A stretch of 41,000 nt of DNA from an uncultured Prevotella sp. (lineage in GTDB: Bacteria > Bacteroidota > Bacteroidia > Bacteroidales > Bacteroidaceae), in NCBI GenBank assembly GCA_947174835.1, contig CAMWKM010000008.1:1-41000 (forward strand), in the 5' to 3' direction. Shown here in pieces: positions 8,428-16,380 of this stretch; position 1 is the stretch's first letter, and every line of letters starts with the position of its first letter. The notes beneath the pieces are model-generated. The model was given only the letters and a program-made list of their open reading frames with translations. It was not told where the DNA came from and did no database searches. Both the position numbers and the translations under genes were made by a program.

Positions 8428-8973
8428 TTATTTTATACTGACCCTGAGAGCAACATTGGCCAACGTGACAATGTCACCACTTTTCAAGGGTGTCTCGACG
8501 TCCGGTTGCAACTGGCAGTTGTTCTGTTTTGTTCCATTCAATGAGTTTTTATCAATCACACACCAACCGGTAGCGGCATCGAACTTGATCTGGGCATGTA
8601 CACCTGAGACATACATATTCTGCTGGAAAAACTGCACGTATGGCCCTTGACGACGACCGATGATAGCACCATCGACACCGGTAATGCGAATGCCCAGCGA
8701 ATCGTTGAACATGATCAGTTGAGGTCTCGTCTTAGCCGTACGCTCGGCAAAAGCTACGGCAGGAGCCAGTTCGGGCTCTATCATCATCGGTTCGGAAGAT
8801 CCATTCCTACCGTAATATTCCTCAGACGGGAGCATCACACCTCCACACGAGGTGCAACGCTTTCCATTGCCCACCCGACCGCAACGCTCACAGAAAGCCA
8901 AATGCTGGCTGCACTGGTCACAATACCTGGAGTCATCATCTATTTCTTCCTTGCAATTCGGACAAACTATCAT
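8428..8973 (-). CDS. Zinc-ribbon FHA-domain protein
   Basis: A 181-residue soluble protein. Residues 4-21 form a CPNC...CDQC zinc ribbon, followed by a second cysteine set CERCG...CTSCG (28-44). Residues about 84-181 form a forkhead-associated domain. Its phosphothreonine-binding elements are Gly106-Arg107, SGVH (123-126, in place of the usual SRxH) and NSLNGTKQN (143-151), then a typical SGDIVTLAN end. FHA domains bind phosphothreonine peptides, and a Ser/Thr kinase is encoded two genes upstream, so this is a likely reader of that kinase's products. It lies 29 bases after the AAA+ gene and 12 before metA. Target and pathway are inference; the domains are clear. Confidence 0.9.
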   Translation of the reverse strand: MIVCPNCKEEIDDDSRYCDQCSQHLAFCERCGRVGNGKRCTSCGGVMLPSEEYYGRNGSSEPMMIEPELAPAVAFAERTAKTRPQLIMFNDSLGIRITGVDGAIIGRRQGPYVQFFQQNMYVSGVHAQIKFDAATGWCVIDKNSLNGTKQNNCQLQPDVETPLKSGDIVTLANVALRVSIK

Positions 8974-9002
8974 ATCTGCAACTATATTATCGTATTTATG
9001 AT

Positions 9003-9500
9003 TTATTTGGTCTCCCTAATATCCTCTGGCAGTATCAACTGGTAAGTCTCCTTGGTGACCTGCTCCTGAGGCATCTGCGACACACGGATGGAGAGTTGCT
9101 GAACGGTGGCATCAAGCATATTGCGAATTGAACGGGCATTGCCGAAATTGGCTCCCTCAGTCCTAATCATCTGGCGAATGGTCTCCAGTGCCTTCTCCTC
9201 GGCCTCTGGAGCAATGACATATTGTTCTTTCTGAGCCATCTTCTTGAAGATCTCCAGCAGTTCCTTGTCGGTGTAGTCATCAATGTGAAGCTTGTAGGTG
9301 AAGCGACTGGCCAGTCCGGCATTCATCTCCAAGAACTCTTCCATCTTGTCACGATAGCCGGCAGCAATAACGACAAACTTGCCCCGATCATCTTCCATGC
9401 GCTTCATCAACGTATCAACGGCCTCTTTGCCATACTGATCGTTCTGCTCACTGAGCATATAGGCCTCATCGATAAAGAGGATACCACCTAAGGCTTTGTC
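9003..9500 (-). pseudogene. C-terminal remainder of the four-domain AAA+ protein, in frame after a TGA
   Basis: This stretch continues the reading frame of the gene at 9501-12353 after a single TGA codon (9501-9503), with no frameshift. It encodes about 165 residues beginning DKALGGILFIDEAY (the Walker B of the fourth AAA+ domain), then IAAGY and a GLASRF arginine-finger segment, the C-terminal lid, and a TAA-type end. All motifs are intact and no further disruption is visible, so the event is recent, a sequencing error, or recoding. No good start codon or promoter precedes it. The Met at 9458 lies inside the Walker B region, so an independent protein from here would lack a P-loop. Confidence 0.8.
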
Positions 9501-12353
9501 TCATATAGAATTGACTATCTTAGGCGTCTCACCCATATACTTGCCCACCAAAGTAGCGCGACTGGCCTCAATGACACGAGAGACAGGAAGAATCTCCATC
9601 GACTGGAGCACCTCACCCATCTTGCGTGCAACAGAGGTCTTACCTGTACCGGGATTACCTGTAAGGATGAAGTTCATTGACATCTGCTGCACTTGTCCGG
9701 CTCCCATAGCAGCACGCTGCTTCACAAACAGGCTCTGCACAGCCAGACGCCGGATGGCATCCTTGACTGACTGCATACCAATAAAATCATCCAACTCGTT
9801 AAGTACCTCCTCCAGCGGACGGGTCTTGGCACTCTGCATCATCGGCAAGTCTTCCAACTTGATCGCATACATATCTTGCTCTCCGAAGAATCCTTCCGAC
9901 AAGCCATCACTGACGAGCACATCGGGCTGACTCATCAGTTCAATCAGTCGCTGACTCTGCCGCTCCATAGTCTCATCAAAGATGCGGCGAGCCTCACGGG
10001 CATTACCGAAATTCTTGTCACGACGCAAATAGATCTGCTCAAACTGTCGATGAACGGCAGCCTTCACCTCGTCATCCATCGAAAAGTGTTTGGCCTCAGC
10101 CATGTTCATATAGATCTGCGTCAGTTCGTCAGGCGTATAGTCATCGAAATGAATGGTCTGAGTAAATCGACTCTTCAGGCCGGGATTCGAATCAATGAAG
10201 TCATGCATCTGATCGGTATAGCCTGCTACGATGCAGATGAACTTACCACGATCATCCTCCAGTCGCTTCAGCAGCGTATCGATTGCCTCACTGCCGAACG
10301 AATCGTTGTCGCCTGACTTCAGCGTATATGCCTCGTCGATGAAGAGAACGCCACCCATTGCCGTGTCTATGAGTTGATTGGTCTTAATGGCTGTCTGTCC
10401 GGAGAAACCTGCCACTAACTTGGAACGGTCGGCCTCTACCAACTGCCCTTTGGAGATAATACCCAGTGTCTTGAAGACATCAGCCATAATACGAGCTACA
10501 GTCGTCTTGCCCGTACCAGGATTACCCATAAAGACATAGTGCTTGCCTTGGAATATATTGGTCTCACCGCGCTTAATCTGCAGATTGAGGAAACCTGCCA
10601 GATTGGAGATTTCTTTCTTCACGGTGCTCAGTCCAATCAGCCCGTCGAGACTCTTCAGACATTCCCTATAGTTCACCTCCTTAGGTGCTTTATAAGGAAT
10701 ATCCTCTACCTCTATCGTCATCAACTGCTCGTTGGTCATCTCTGAGATATTTCCTTCCTGCAGGCGACGGGCCTGCCGTTTACAGATATCGTCAAAGAGC
10801 GAGCGCATTGTACGGCCATTGGCAAAGTCCTTATCACGCTGCTCATACATCTCGCCAATCATCTTACGAGCCAGTTTCTCAGCCTCCTCCGAGAAGACAT
10901 ACTGTTTGCCTTTAGCAAAAACTTCCAGAATCTGGAACAACTCATCGGGTGTATAATCCTCCAAATTGAGGAAATAGTCGAACCGACTGCGTATGCCCGG
11001 ATTCACATGAAAGAGGTTTTCCATCTCTGTGCGATAGCCGGCAGCGATAACCACAAACTTATCACGATCATCTTCCATGCGCTTCATCAGCGCCTCCAAA
11101 GCCTGCGTACCCTGACTATCACGCTCGCCTGTCTGACTGACCGGTGCCAGCGTATAGACCTCGTCGACAAACAAGATGCCACCCATAGCCTTGTCGCAAA
11201 GGGCATTGACAACCTTTGGGGTCTCTCCCTGATAAGGTGACACCATCTTCGAGCGGTCGACCTCAACCACATGGCCGGAATCCAAATAGCCGATAGCAGC
11301 AAGAATCTCACCCAACTTACGCGCAATAGTGGTCTTTCCTGTACCTGGATTACCCGTCAGCACCGTATGCATCGACATCTTCCGTGCCTCGCCAAATCCT
11401 CGTTCCCGACGCTGCAAGCTATTCTGCACCGAATAGGCCATCTCACGCACAGTTTGTTTGACCTCATTCATACCGATAAAGGTATCCAGATCGCCAAAGA
11501 TATCATCCAAGGAACGCTCCTCGGGCACATAACCTTTTATGTCCTCACGCTCCACGCGTGTCTCTGCCGAACCACGACTAATAAATAAGGTGAAGATGTC
11601 TTCAGCCGTCTTCATTGCCAAATGGGCATTGCCGAAGGTCTCGTCTTTAATCTTAATCTGGTACTTAAAATAACGTGCCAACTGATCTTCTGCCTCCGGT
11701 GAGAAGTTCGACAAACCGTACTTACGGCTCAATTTCTGTTTGACAATATCGCACAGTTCCTGATAGCCAGGCACCGGTAGACGGAAGATATACTTAAAAC
11801 GATTCTTCACTGCCGGATTGTTCTCCAAAAAGTCATCAAGACCTTTAGGCAAACCAGCCATGATAACAATGGGATTATTATCCCACTTGTCCATTTCGAC
11901 AAACAGTTTATCAAGCGGATTAACCTGATCGGAAGATTTGTCGGACAGCAGTTTCTGTACGTTATCGAAAAAGAGAATGCCGTTACGAGCTTTTTTAATA
12001 TTGTCGTCCCATCTGTCAACAAACCGCTGATAGTCGACGGCATCAACCATTGTCAATTTAGGCTTCTCGATGATCTTATGCTGGAAGAAATAATCGCGAA
12101 TAATCTCTGCCAAGGCCGTCTTACCCGTACCAGTCTCACCAATGATAATAGCATTAACGGAAAGACGGACAGCAGCAATATCCTTACGTGATCGCAGATA
12201 GGCATAGGTATCGACAATTGTCTTCAACAGAGCTTTCACATCGTTGAGTCCAATCAGTTTGTCGAGCACGAACTGGGACACCATTGGCTGTCCACACCAC
12301 TTACAGAACTTCGCGCTGCTTCTGTTTTCCTTATGACACTGTTCGCAAATCAT
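9501..12353 (-). CDS. Multi-domain AAA+ ATPase of CbbX/SpoVK type with N-terminal zinc ribbon, truncated by in-frame TGA
   Basis: The open frame gives 950 residues; with the in-frame continuation to 9003 it would be 1116. Cys3, Cys6, Cys17 and Cys20 form a zinc ribbon. Four AAA+ modules follow, with P-loops at 72-79 (GETGTGKT), 334-341, 610-617 and 899-906 (all GNPGTGKT). Module 1 has FFDN instead of the usual DE in Walker B (Asp130-Asn131), so it may bind but not hydrolyse ATP. Modules 2 and 3 have VDE and IDE. The TGA falls between Walker A and Walker B of module 4, at the position aligned with Cys386 of module 2 (NALCDKA). Relatives are remodelling ATPases such as CbbX, SpoVK and EccA. It is placed between the kinase (67 bases upstream) and the FHA gene (29 bases downstream). 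The cellular substrate is unknown. Confidence 0.88.
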   Translation of the reverse strand: MICEQCHKENRSSAKFCKWCGQPMVSQFVLDKLIGLNDVKALLKTIVDTYAYLRSRKDIAAVRLSVNAIIIGETGTGKTALAEIIRDYFFQHKIIEKPKLTMVDAVDYQRFVDRWDDNIKKARNGILFFDNVQKLLSDKSSDQVNPLDKLFVEMDKWDNNPIVIMAGLPKGLDDFLENNPAVKNRFKYIFRLPVPGYQELCDIVKQKLSRKYGLSNFSPEAEDQLARYFKYQIKIKDETFGNAHLAMKTAEDIFTLFISRGSAETRVEREDIKGYVPEERSLDDIFGDLDTFIGMNEVKQTVREMAYSVQNSLQRRERGFGEARKMSMHTVLTGNPGTGKTTIARKLGEILAAIGYLDSGHVVEVDRSKMVSPYQGETPKVVNALCDKAMGGILFVDEVYTLAPVSQTGERDSQGTQALEALMKRMEDDRDKFVVIAAGYRTEMENLFHVNPGIRSRFDYFLNLEDYTPDELFQILEVFAKGKQYVFSEEAEKLARKMIGEMYEQRDKDFANGRTMRSLFDDICKRQARRLQEGNISEMTNEQLMTIEVEDIPYKAPKEVNYRECLKSLDGLIGLSTVKKEISNLAGFLNLQIKRGETNIFQGKHYVFMGNPGTGKTTVARIMADVFKTLGIISKGQLVEADRSKLVAGFSGQTAIKTNQLIDTAMGGVLFIDEAYTLKSGDNDSFGSEAIDTLLKRLEDDRGKFICIVAGYTDQMHDFIDSNPGLKSRFTQTIHFDDYTPDELTQIYMNMAEAKHFSMDDEVKAAVHRQFEQIYLRRDKNFGNAREARRIFDETMERQSQRLIELMSQPDVLVSDGLSEGFFGEQDMYAIKLEDLPMMQSAKTRPLEEVLNELDDFIGMQSVKDAIRRLAVQSLFVKQRAAMGAGQVQQMSMNFILTGNPGTGKTSVARKMGEVLQSMEILPVSRVIEASRATLVGKYMGETPKIVNSI

Positions 12354-12387
12354 TCTACGTTTCCTTATTCTTGAATAGTTTTGGTCT

Positions 12388-12395
12388 CAAAGTTA
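12388..12395 (-). promoter_or_regulatory. Possible internal promoter box before the AAA+ gene
   Basis: TAACTTTG on the minus strand lies in the 67-base gap between the kinase stop and the AAA+ ATG. No matching TTTG is found at the expected -33 position, so this is a weak candidate. Confidence 0.25.
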
Positions 12396-12420
12396 GCCTG
12401 CTTCAACAACTGCTATCCTA

Positions 12421-15369
12421 TCAATTTCGGTTGAGCAGGAAGAGTTCCAGCAGAAGGACAATGACGGTGAGTGTCCAGAGGACATAATGAATGACCACCT
12501 CACCCGATATTGAATGGGTCTGATCAGCCACCTCATCAAGTTGTCCAAAGTTGGATGCTTTATAACGATGAGAACGCGTCTTAAATGTATAATAGAGGGG
12601 ATCCAACAATGTTGAGCGCACATCCTGATTGCTCAGCACATTGTCAACGAACTCCATATCCGTATGCCGATCCTTACTGAAGTCTGTCAGCAGGGCTATA
12701 GCAACATAGGCAACAGTCAAGACTGCCACGACCAAATGGAACAGACTTGGAATATTCGTATCCACATATTTCAAGATATTGTACGGAATAAAAGCTGATG
12801 CCACACCTAAAGCACCGAAAATCATTGAAATCATGGCACCATAGCCCTTGAAGTAAGCCCGCACAGCCACAATAAGCCCCGTCATTCCGCCCAAAGGCAG
12901 AATGATGGTTTTGATATAATTGTGAAACAGATAACTACGGTCGTCCAATCCAAATATCAGCACCAGCACAATCCAAACAACCGAGAGAGCAAGGAAAATG
13001 TTCTTCCAGATGCGCTCCATAGAGGTTGTTTTACTCCACATACGGCGCACTTCCGCTACACGTTCCTTCGTATCCTCACAAGCCTTCATGTAACGCTTGT
13101 AGTAGACTTGCTGCGGATCTATATCTCCAAGAGCCAGAATCCACCGCTCCAGTTCCCTCTCATAGCTATATTTTTCGCTGAAATCGCGCGAAGGATTTTC
13201 ATGATAGAAAACAGCCAACCACTGCGAGAAGGCACCTTTGCGCATATCTGTCTTGATCGATGCTATGTTATCTGACTCCAATTCACGCCCATTAGTAAGT
13301 AATACACCATCGGACAACTTATAGGATGGTGTAACGCCTAAAATACAGGCAAAACGATAGAGTGCTGTGTGTAAGTCATAGGCTCCCAATCGTTCACGAT
13401 TTTCTTCCGACTTAAGGTCGAAGCACTGCTGAGCCATAGCCATCACTTCTGTCCACCCATGCAACTGAGCATAATAGAAGAAGCGTCCGTCAATTTCAGT
13501 ATAGTCCTTCATGTGCTCAGCCAGCTCCTGTGGTGAAGAGTTCTGCTCTTGAAGCAATTCAACAACTAACTGCTGTCCGATACTCTCCGGTGTGATGGCT
13601 TCCTGCAAGTCATAAGCCGCAGAACGGTCAACATTATAAAGCACCTTATAGCCCAACAAACGGGATGGTGTCTGACCGTGTGTCATGATGCGCAGAGCCT
13701 CACAAGCCATCAAATCCTCATGGGCATACATCCACGACAGCAGACGTCCATCACAAAGAGCTCTCCAGTCGTCCTCACTTACCTGACAATAGCCATAAGA
13801 ATGGACGATCTCTGTCAGTGATGATGAAGGATAGCGCGAAAGGAAAGGTACATCATAATCAATCTCATAGACCATTCTCAGCACTCCCAGGCGACAGTCC
13901 TTACCTTCTGTGAAATAGGAACGCAACCGGGCTACATCACATTTCAGCCGGCATTCCAGCCACAGGAAAAGAGAATCGTTAGGATTCTTCAGTATAATGG
14001 CATACTTCTCAAGATAACTGAGCAACGACAACGATACTGCATGTTCATCATCACATTCCACTCCTTGCACATCGGTATAAGGCAAAGAAGGCTCCATCGC
14101 ATAACAAGCAGCAATCAGACCAGCCTTCTGGTCTGCCGGATAGCGGTTGATAACCAAATCCCGAACTATGGTAGCAAGCTTGATATTTCCACTTGATTCC
14201 AACCATTGTGCAATACGCCCATTATAGAGATAGTTCATTGCCAATTGCCGATTACTCTGCAGCATCGGAACCAATTCGTGCAAATTTGCAGCAACTAAGT
14301 TACGCTCCGGATCGACAATAAAACTCTTATAACGCAGGAATGGCGACGAGATATCCACCTCGACATCTTCGCCCTTAAACCAACGCTCCACTTCATCAAA
14401 GCCCCAACGGTTCTGCAGATTCACAGAAGTCAATCCCAGCACCAAACGCTTCACCTGTTCAGGGAGTTCCACCACACGGGGCAACTTGCCCTCATTCTTC
14501 TGGCGCATCATCGTGCGCTCGTTAGAACTCATTGGGTTCTCACCCAGCCAAAGGACAAAAAGTGCGATGCCCAACGAATAGAAATCGGCAGCATAAGTTA
14601 TCTCTACCACACCGTCAATGACATCAGAGTACATCTCTGGAGCAGCATAGATTGGCGTTCTGGCCTGAGTGGTGCGAAATGAATCACCCTCGTCTTCCTG
14701 AATGGCAGATATACCGAAGTCGCCCAGTACCAATTGTGTTTGCTCTTTGTCGCGAAAGAAATAGTTGGTAGGTTTTACATCCTTATGAAGCAAGTGGTTC
14801 CGATGACAATAGGCCAAAGCACCTGCTGCCTGCAGGGCCAGTCGGCGGAAACGATTGAAGTCACCGTTCAAGTTCAAGTCTTTCAGAGTTCCACCACGCA
14901 GGTACTCCATCAACTCATAGAAACGACTGACACCTTCCACGTATGTGCGTCCATAGTCGAAGACTTTAACGACCAACTCAAAGTCGAACGACTTGACAAC
15001 CTGCATCAGTTTCTTGTTGACATCGAAGTTTGGGTAATAGATTTTCAACACAAACTCTTTTCCATCATGCTCAACCAAGAACACCTGACCTTCACCGGAG
15101 TTGTCACTCAAGCAAGCCTTCTCAATATATTCATCTCCCTTCAGGTTAAATATCCGCTGCTTTGTATTACTCACAGCATTCATCTGATCGGGAACTCCCT
15201 CCGGCTTCAATGTACGCTCAAGTGCCGAAATCGGCAGATCGACCATCAGCGGCGATGTATCAAGCGTCGTATTGGGCAACGTACGCTCAATATCCACGTT
15301 AGCAATGGCATCATTCATTGCGCCTCCACGTCCTAACACATGGGTCTTCTCGTAATCAATATCTGCCAT
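12421..15369 (-). CDS. Membrane-anchored Ser/Thr protein kinase
   Basis: A 982-residue protein. The kinase domain spans about 80-345: a glycine loop near 90-97 (NSGEGQVF), ATP-binding Lys109, the catalytic loop HKDVKPTN (195-202, with Asp197), DFG (217-219), an activation loop with Thr233 and Thr234, and APE (243-245). It is therefore a complete Hanks-type kinase. A long helical region of about 450 residues follows, and roughly five hydrophobic helices from about 815 to the C-terminus anchor it in the membrane. The N-terminal tail holds three similar sites, EKTH (Thr9), ERTL (Thr30) and ERTL (Thr53), candidate phosphothreonines for FHA binding. The start forms TAATG with the upstream stop, sharing one base, so translation is coupled. 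Target proteins are unknown; the neighbouring FHA and AAA+ proteins are the obvious candidates. Confidence 0.92.
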   Translation of the reverse strand: MADIDYEKTHVLGRGGAMNDAIANVDIERTLPNTTLDTSPLMVDLPISALERTLKPEGVPDQMNAVSNTKQRIFNLKGDEYIEKACLSDNSGEGQVFLVEHDGKEFVLKIYYPNFDVNKKLMQVVKSFDFELVVKVFDYGRTYVEGVSRFYELMEYLRGGTLKDLNLNGDFNRFRRLALQAAGALAYCHRNHLLHKDVKPTNYFFRDKEQTQLVLGDFGISAIQEDEGDSFRTTQARTPIYAAPEMYSDVIDGVVEITYAADFYSLGIALFVLWLGENPMSSNERTMMRQKNEGKLPRVVELPEQVKRLVLGLTSVNLQNRWGFDEVERWFKGEDVEVDISSPFLRYKSFIVDPERNLVAANLHELVPMLQSNRQLAMNYLYNGRIAQWLESSGNIKLATIVRDLVINRYPADQKAGLIAACYAMEPSLPYTDVQGVECDDEHAVSLSLLSYLEKYAIILKNPNDSLFLWLECRLKCDVARLRSYFTEGKDCRLGVLRMVYEIDYDVPFLSRYPSSSLTEIVHSYGYCQVSEDDWRALCDGRLLSWMYAHEDLMACEALRIMTHGQTPSRLLGYKVLYNVDRSAAYDLQEAITPESIGQQLVVELLQEQNSSPQELAEHMKDYTEIDGRFFYYAQLHGWTEVMAMAQQCFDLKSEENRERLGAYDLHTALYRFACILGVTPSYKLSDGVLLTNGRELESDNIASIKTDMRKGAFSQWLAVFYHENPSRDFSEKYSYERELERWILALGDIDPQQVYYKRYMKACEDTKERVAEVRRMWSKTTSMERIWKNIFLALSVVWIVLVLIFGLDDRSYLFHNYIKTIILPLGGMTGLIVAVRAYFKGYGAMISMIFGALGVASAFIPYNILKYVDTNIPSLFHLVVAVLTVAYVAIALLTDFSKDRHTDMEFVDNVLSNQDVRSTLLDPLYYTFKTRSHRYKASNFGQLDEVADQTHSISGEVVIHYVLWTLTVIVLLLELFLLNRN

Positions 15370-16292
15370 TACTTATCGTCTTTTATTTCTTGATTAGAAT
15401 GATGTCCTAACACAACCCACTTACCTCCCATGTGTGGCTTAGCACAGCCGCAGGGGCTGGAGTGTAAAGCATTCTTATAGTTACACATCCAAGCCAGACG
15501 CACACCAGCAGGTTTCTGAGCCATCACATAGTTACGAGCCTTTACCGGTGACGGCATAGGCGGCACCGACAGGCTGTCGAGCAACTGTGCAAACTGCTCC
15601 ATCTTACGTTGTTTGCGGACATTCAATTCTTCCAATGAACAGCGTTTGTGCGCAGGAGCAGGGACCATGAAGTTTTTTACCCCCTCATCTTCCGCCAGCA
15701 GCGTCAGGATACGTTCCCTGAGACGCTGTGACTCCTCATCGCGTTGCTGTTCCTGTTCCGAACTATAAGGAAGCTGCATCTGCAGATCATCACATTCCTT
15801 GGCAAGAGCACGCAGTTCTTGATATTCTGGCATCAACTGCATCTGACGCTGCAGAGACCTTGCATCTTCTGTAAGAGGCTGTCCACACTGCTTACAAAAC
15901 GAGAAATCGTTCTTCGTATGGCAGATAGGGCACACAATACCTTCCCGAGGTGAACCACATTCAGGGCAGAAGGTATCCTGTTCGCTGATATGAGCACCAC
16001 AAAACGAACACACATCACGGCGAATATAATGATGACACATCTCGCAGAAATCCGCATCACCGTCAACAGGATTGCCACAATTAGGGCAATCCTGTTGTAC
16101 CAACGATGCGCCACACGATGCGCAAAATTTGGCGTCAGCGTCATTCAGTGTTCCACACTTAGAACAAGCCACGCCTACAGCATACTGAGCCTGCATTTTC
16201 ATCTGAGCTTGAGGTTTTGCTTGAATCTCCTCATGCCGCAGGCTAATTTCCATATTCTTCTGATCAGGATGTAAAGTATTACTTTCGCTCAT
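15369..16292 (-). CDS. Multi-zinc-ribbon protein, first gene of the kinase/AAA+/FHA unit
   Basis: A 307-residue protein with no signal peptide or membrane helix. Residues about 38-145 hold four zinc ribbons in a row, each a CxxC...CxxC pair: CSKC/CASC, CPNC/CEMC, CSFC/CPEC and CPIC/CKQC. A charged helical segment (about 150-245), possibly coiled coil, follows, and a C-terminal part has a further Cys cluster ending in CGCAKPHMGG. Such arrays usually act as scaffolds for protein or nucleic-acid contacts. I do not recognise a named family. The gene has its own promoter 32 bases upstream and is translationally coupled to the kinase (TAATG), which suggests the two proteins work together. Confidence 0.82.
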   Translation of the reverse strand: MSESNTLHPDQKNMEISLRHEEIQAKPQAQMKMQAQYAVGVACSKCGTLNDADAKFCASCGASLVQQDCPNCGNPVDGDADFCEMCHHYIRRDVCSFCGAHISEQDTFCPECGSPREGIVCPICHTKNDFSFCKQCGQPLTEDARSLQRQMQLMPEYQELRALAKECDDLQMQLPYSSEQEQQRDEESQRLRERILTLLAEDEGVKNFMVPAPAHKRCSLEELNVRKQRKMEQFAQLLDSLSVPPMPSPVKARNYVMAQKPAGVRLAWMCNYKNALHSSPCGCAKPHMGGKWVVLGHHSNQEIKDDK

Positions 16293-16323
16293 CTCGATTA
16301 GGTTTCTTAGCTAAAATCATGTG

Positions 16324-16355
16324 CAAAGTTACGAAAGATTAACGACATTTGCAAA
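16324..16355 (-). promoter_or_regulatory. Promoter of the seven-gene kinase/AAA+/FHA/metA unit
   Basis: On the minus strand TAACTTTG (16324-16331) and TTTG (16352-16355) are separated by 20 bases, the canonical Bacteroidota -7/-33 arrangement. The first ATG is at 16292. No other full promoter is seen until after 4708, so all seven genes may depend on it. Confidence 0.75.
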
Positions 16356-16380
16356 TTATCAGAAGAAAAGTTTACTAAAA

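Noticed and set aside
9501..9503. TGA read as selenocysteine
   Set aside because: The position aligns with Cys, but no SECIS-like structure was recognised, AAA+ selenoproteins are not known to me, and TGA is an ordinary stop elsewhere here, for example in metA. Kept only as a check.
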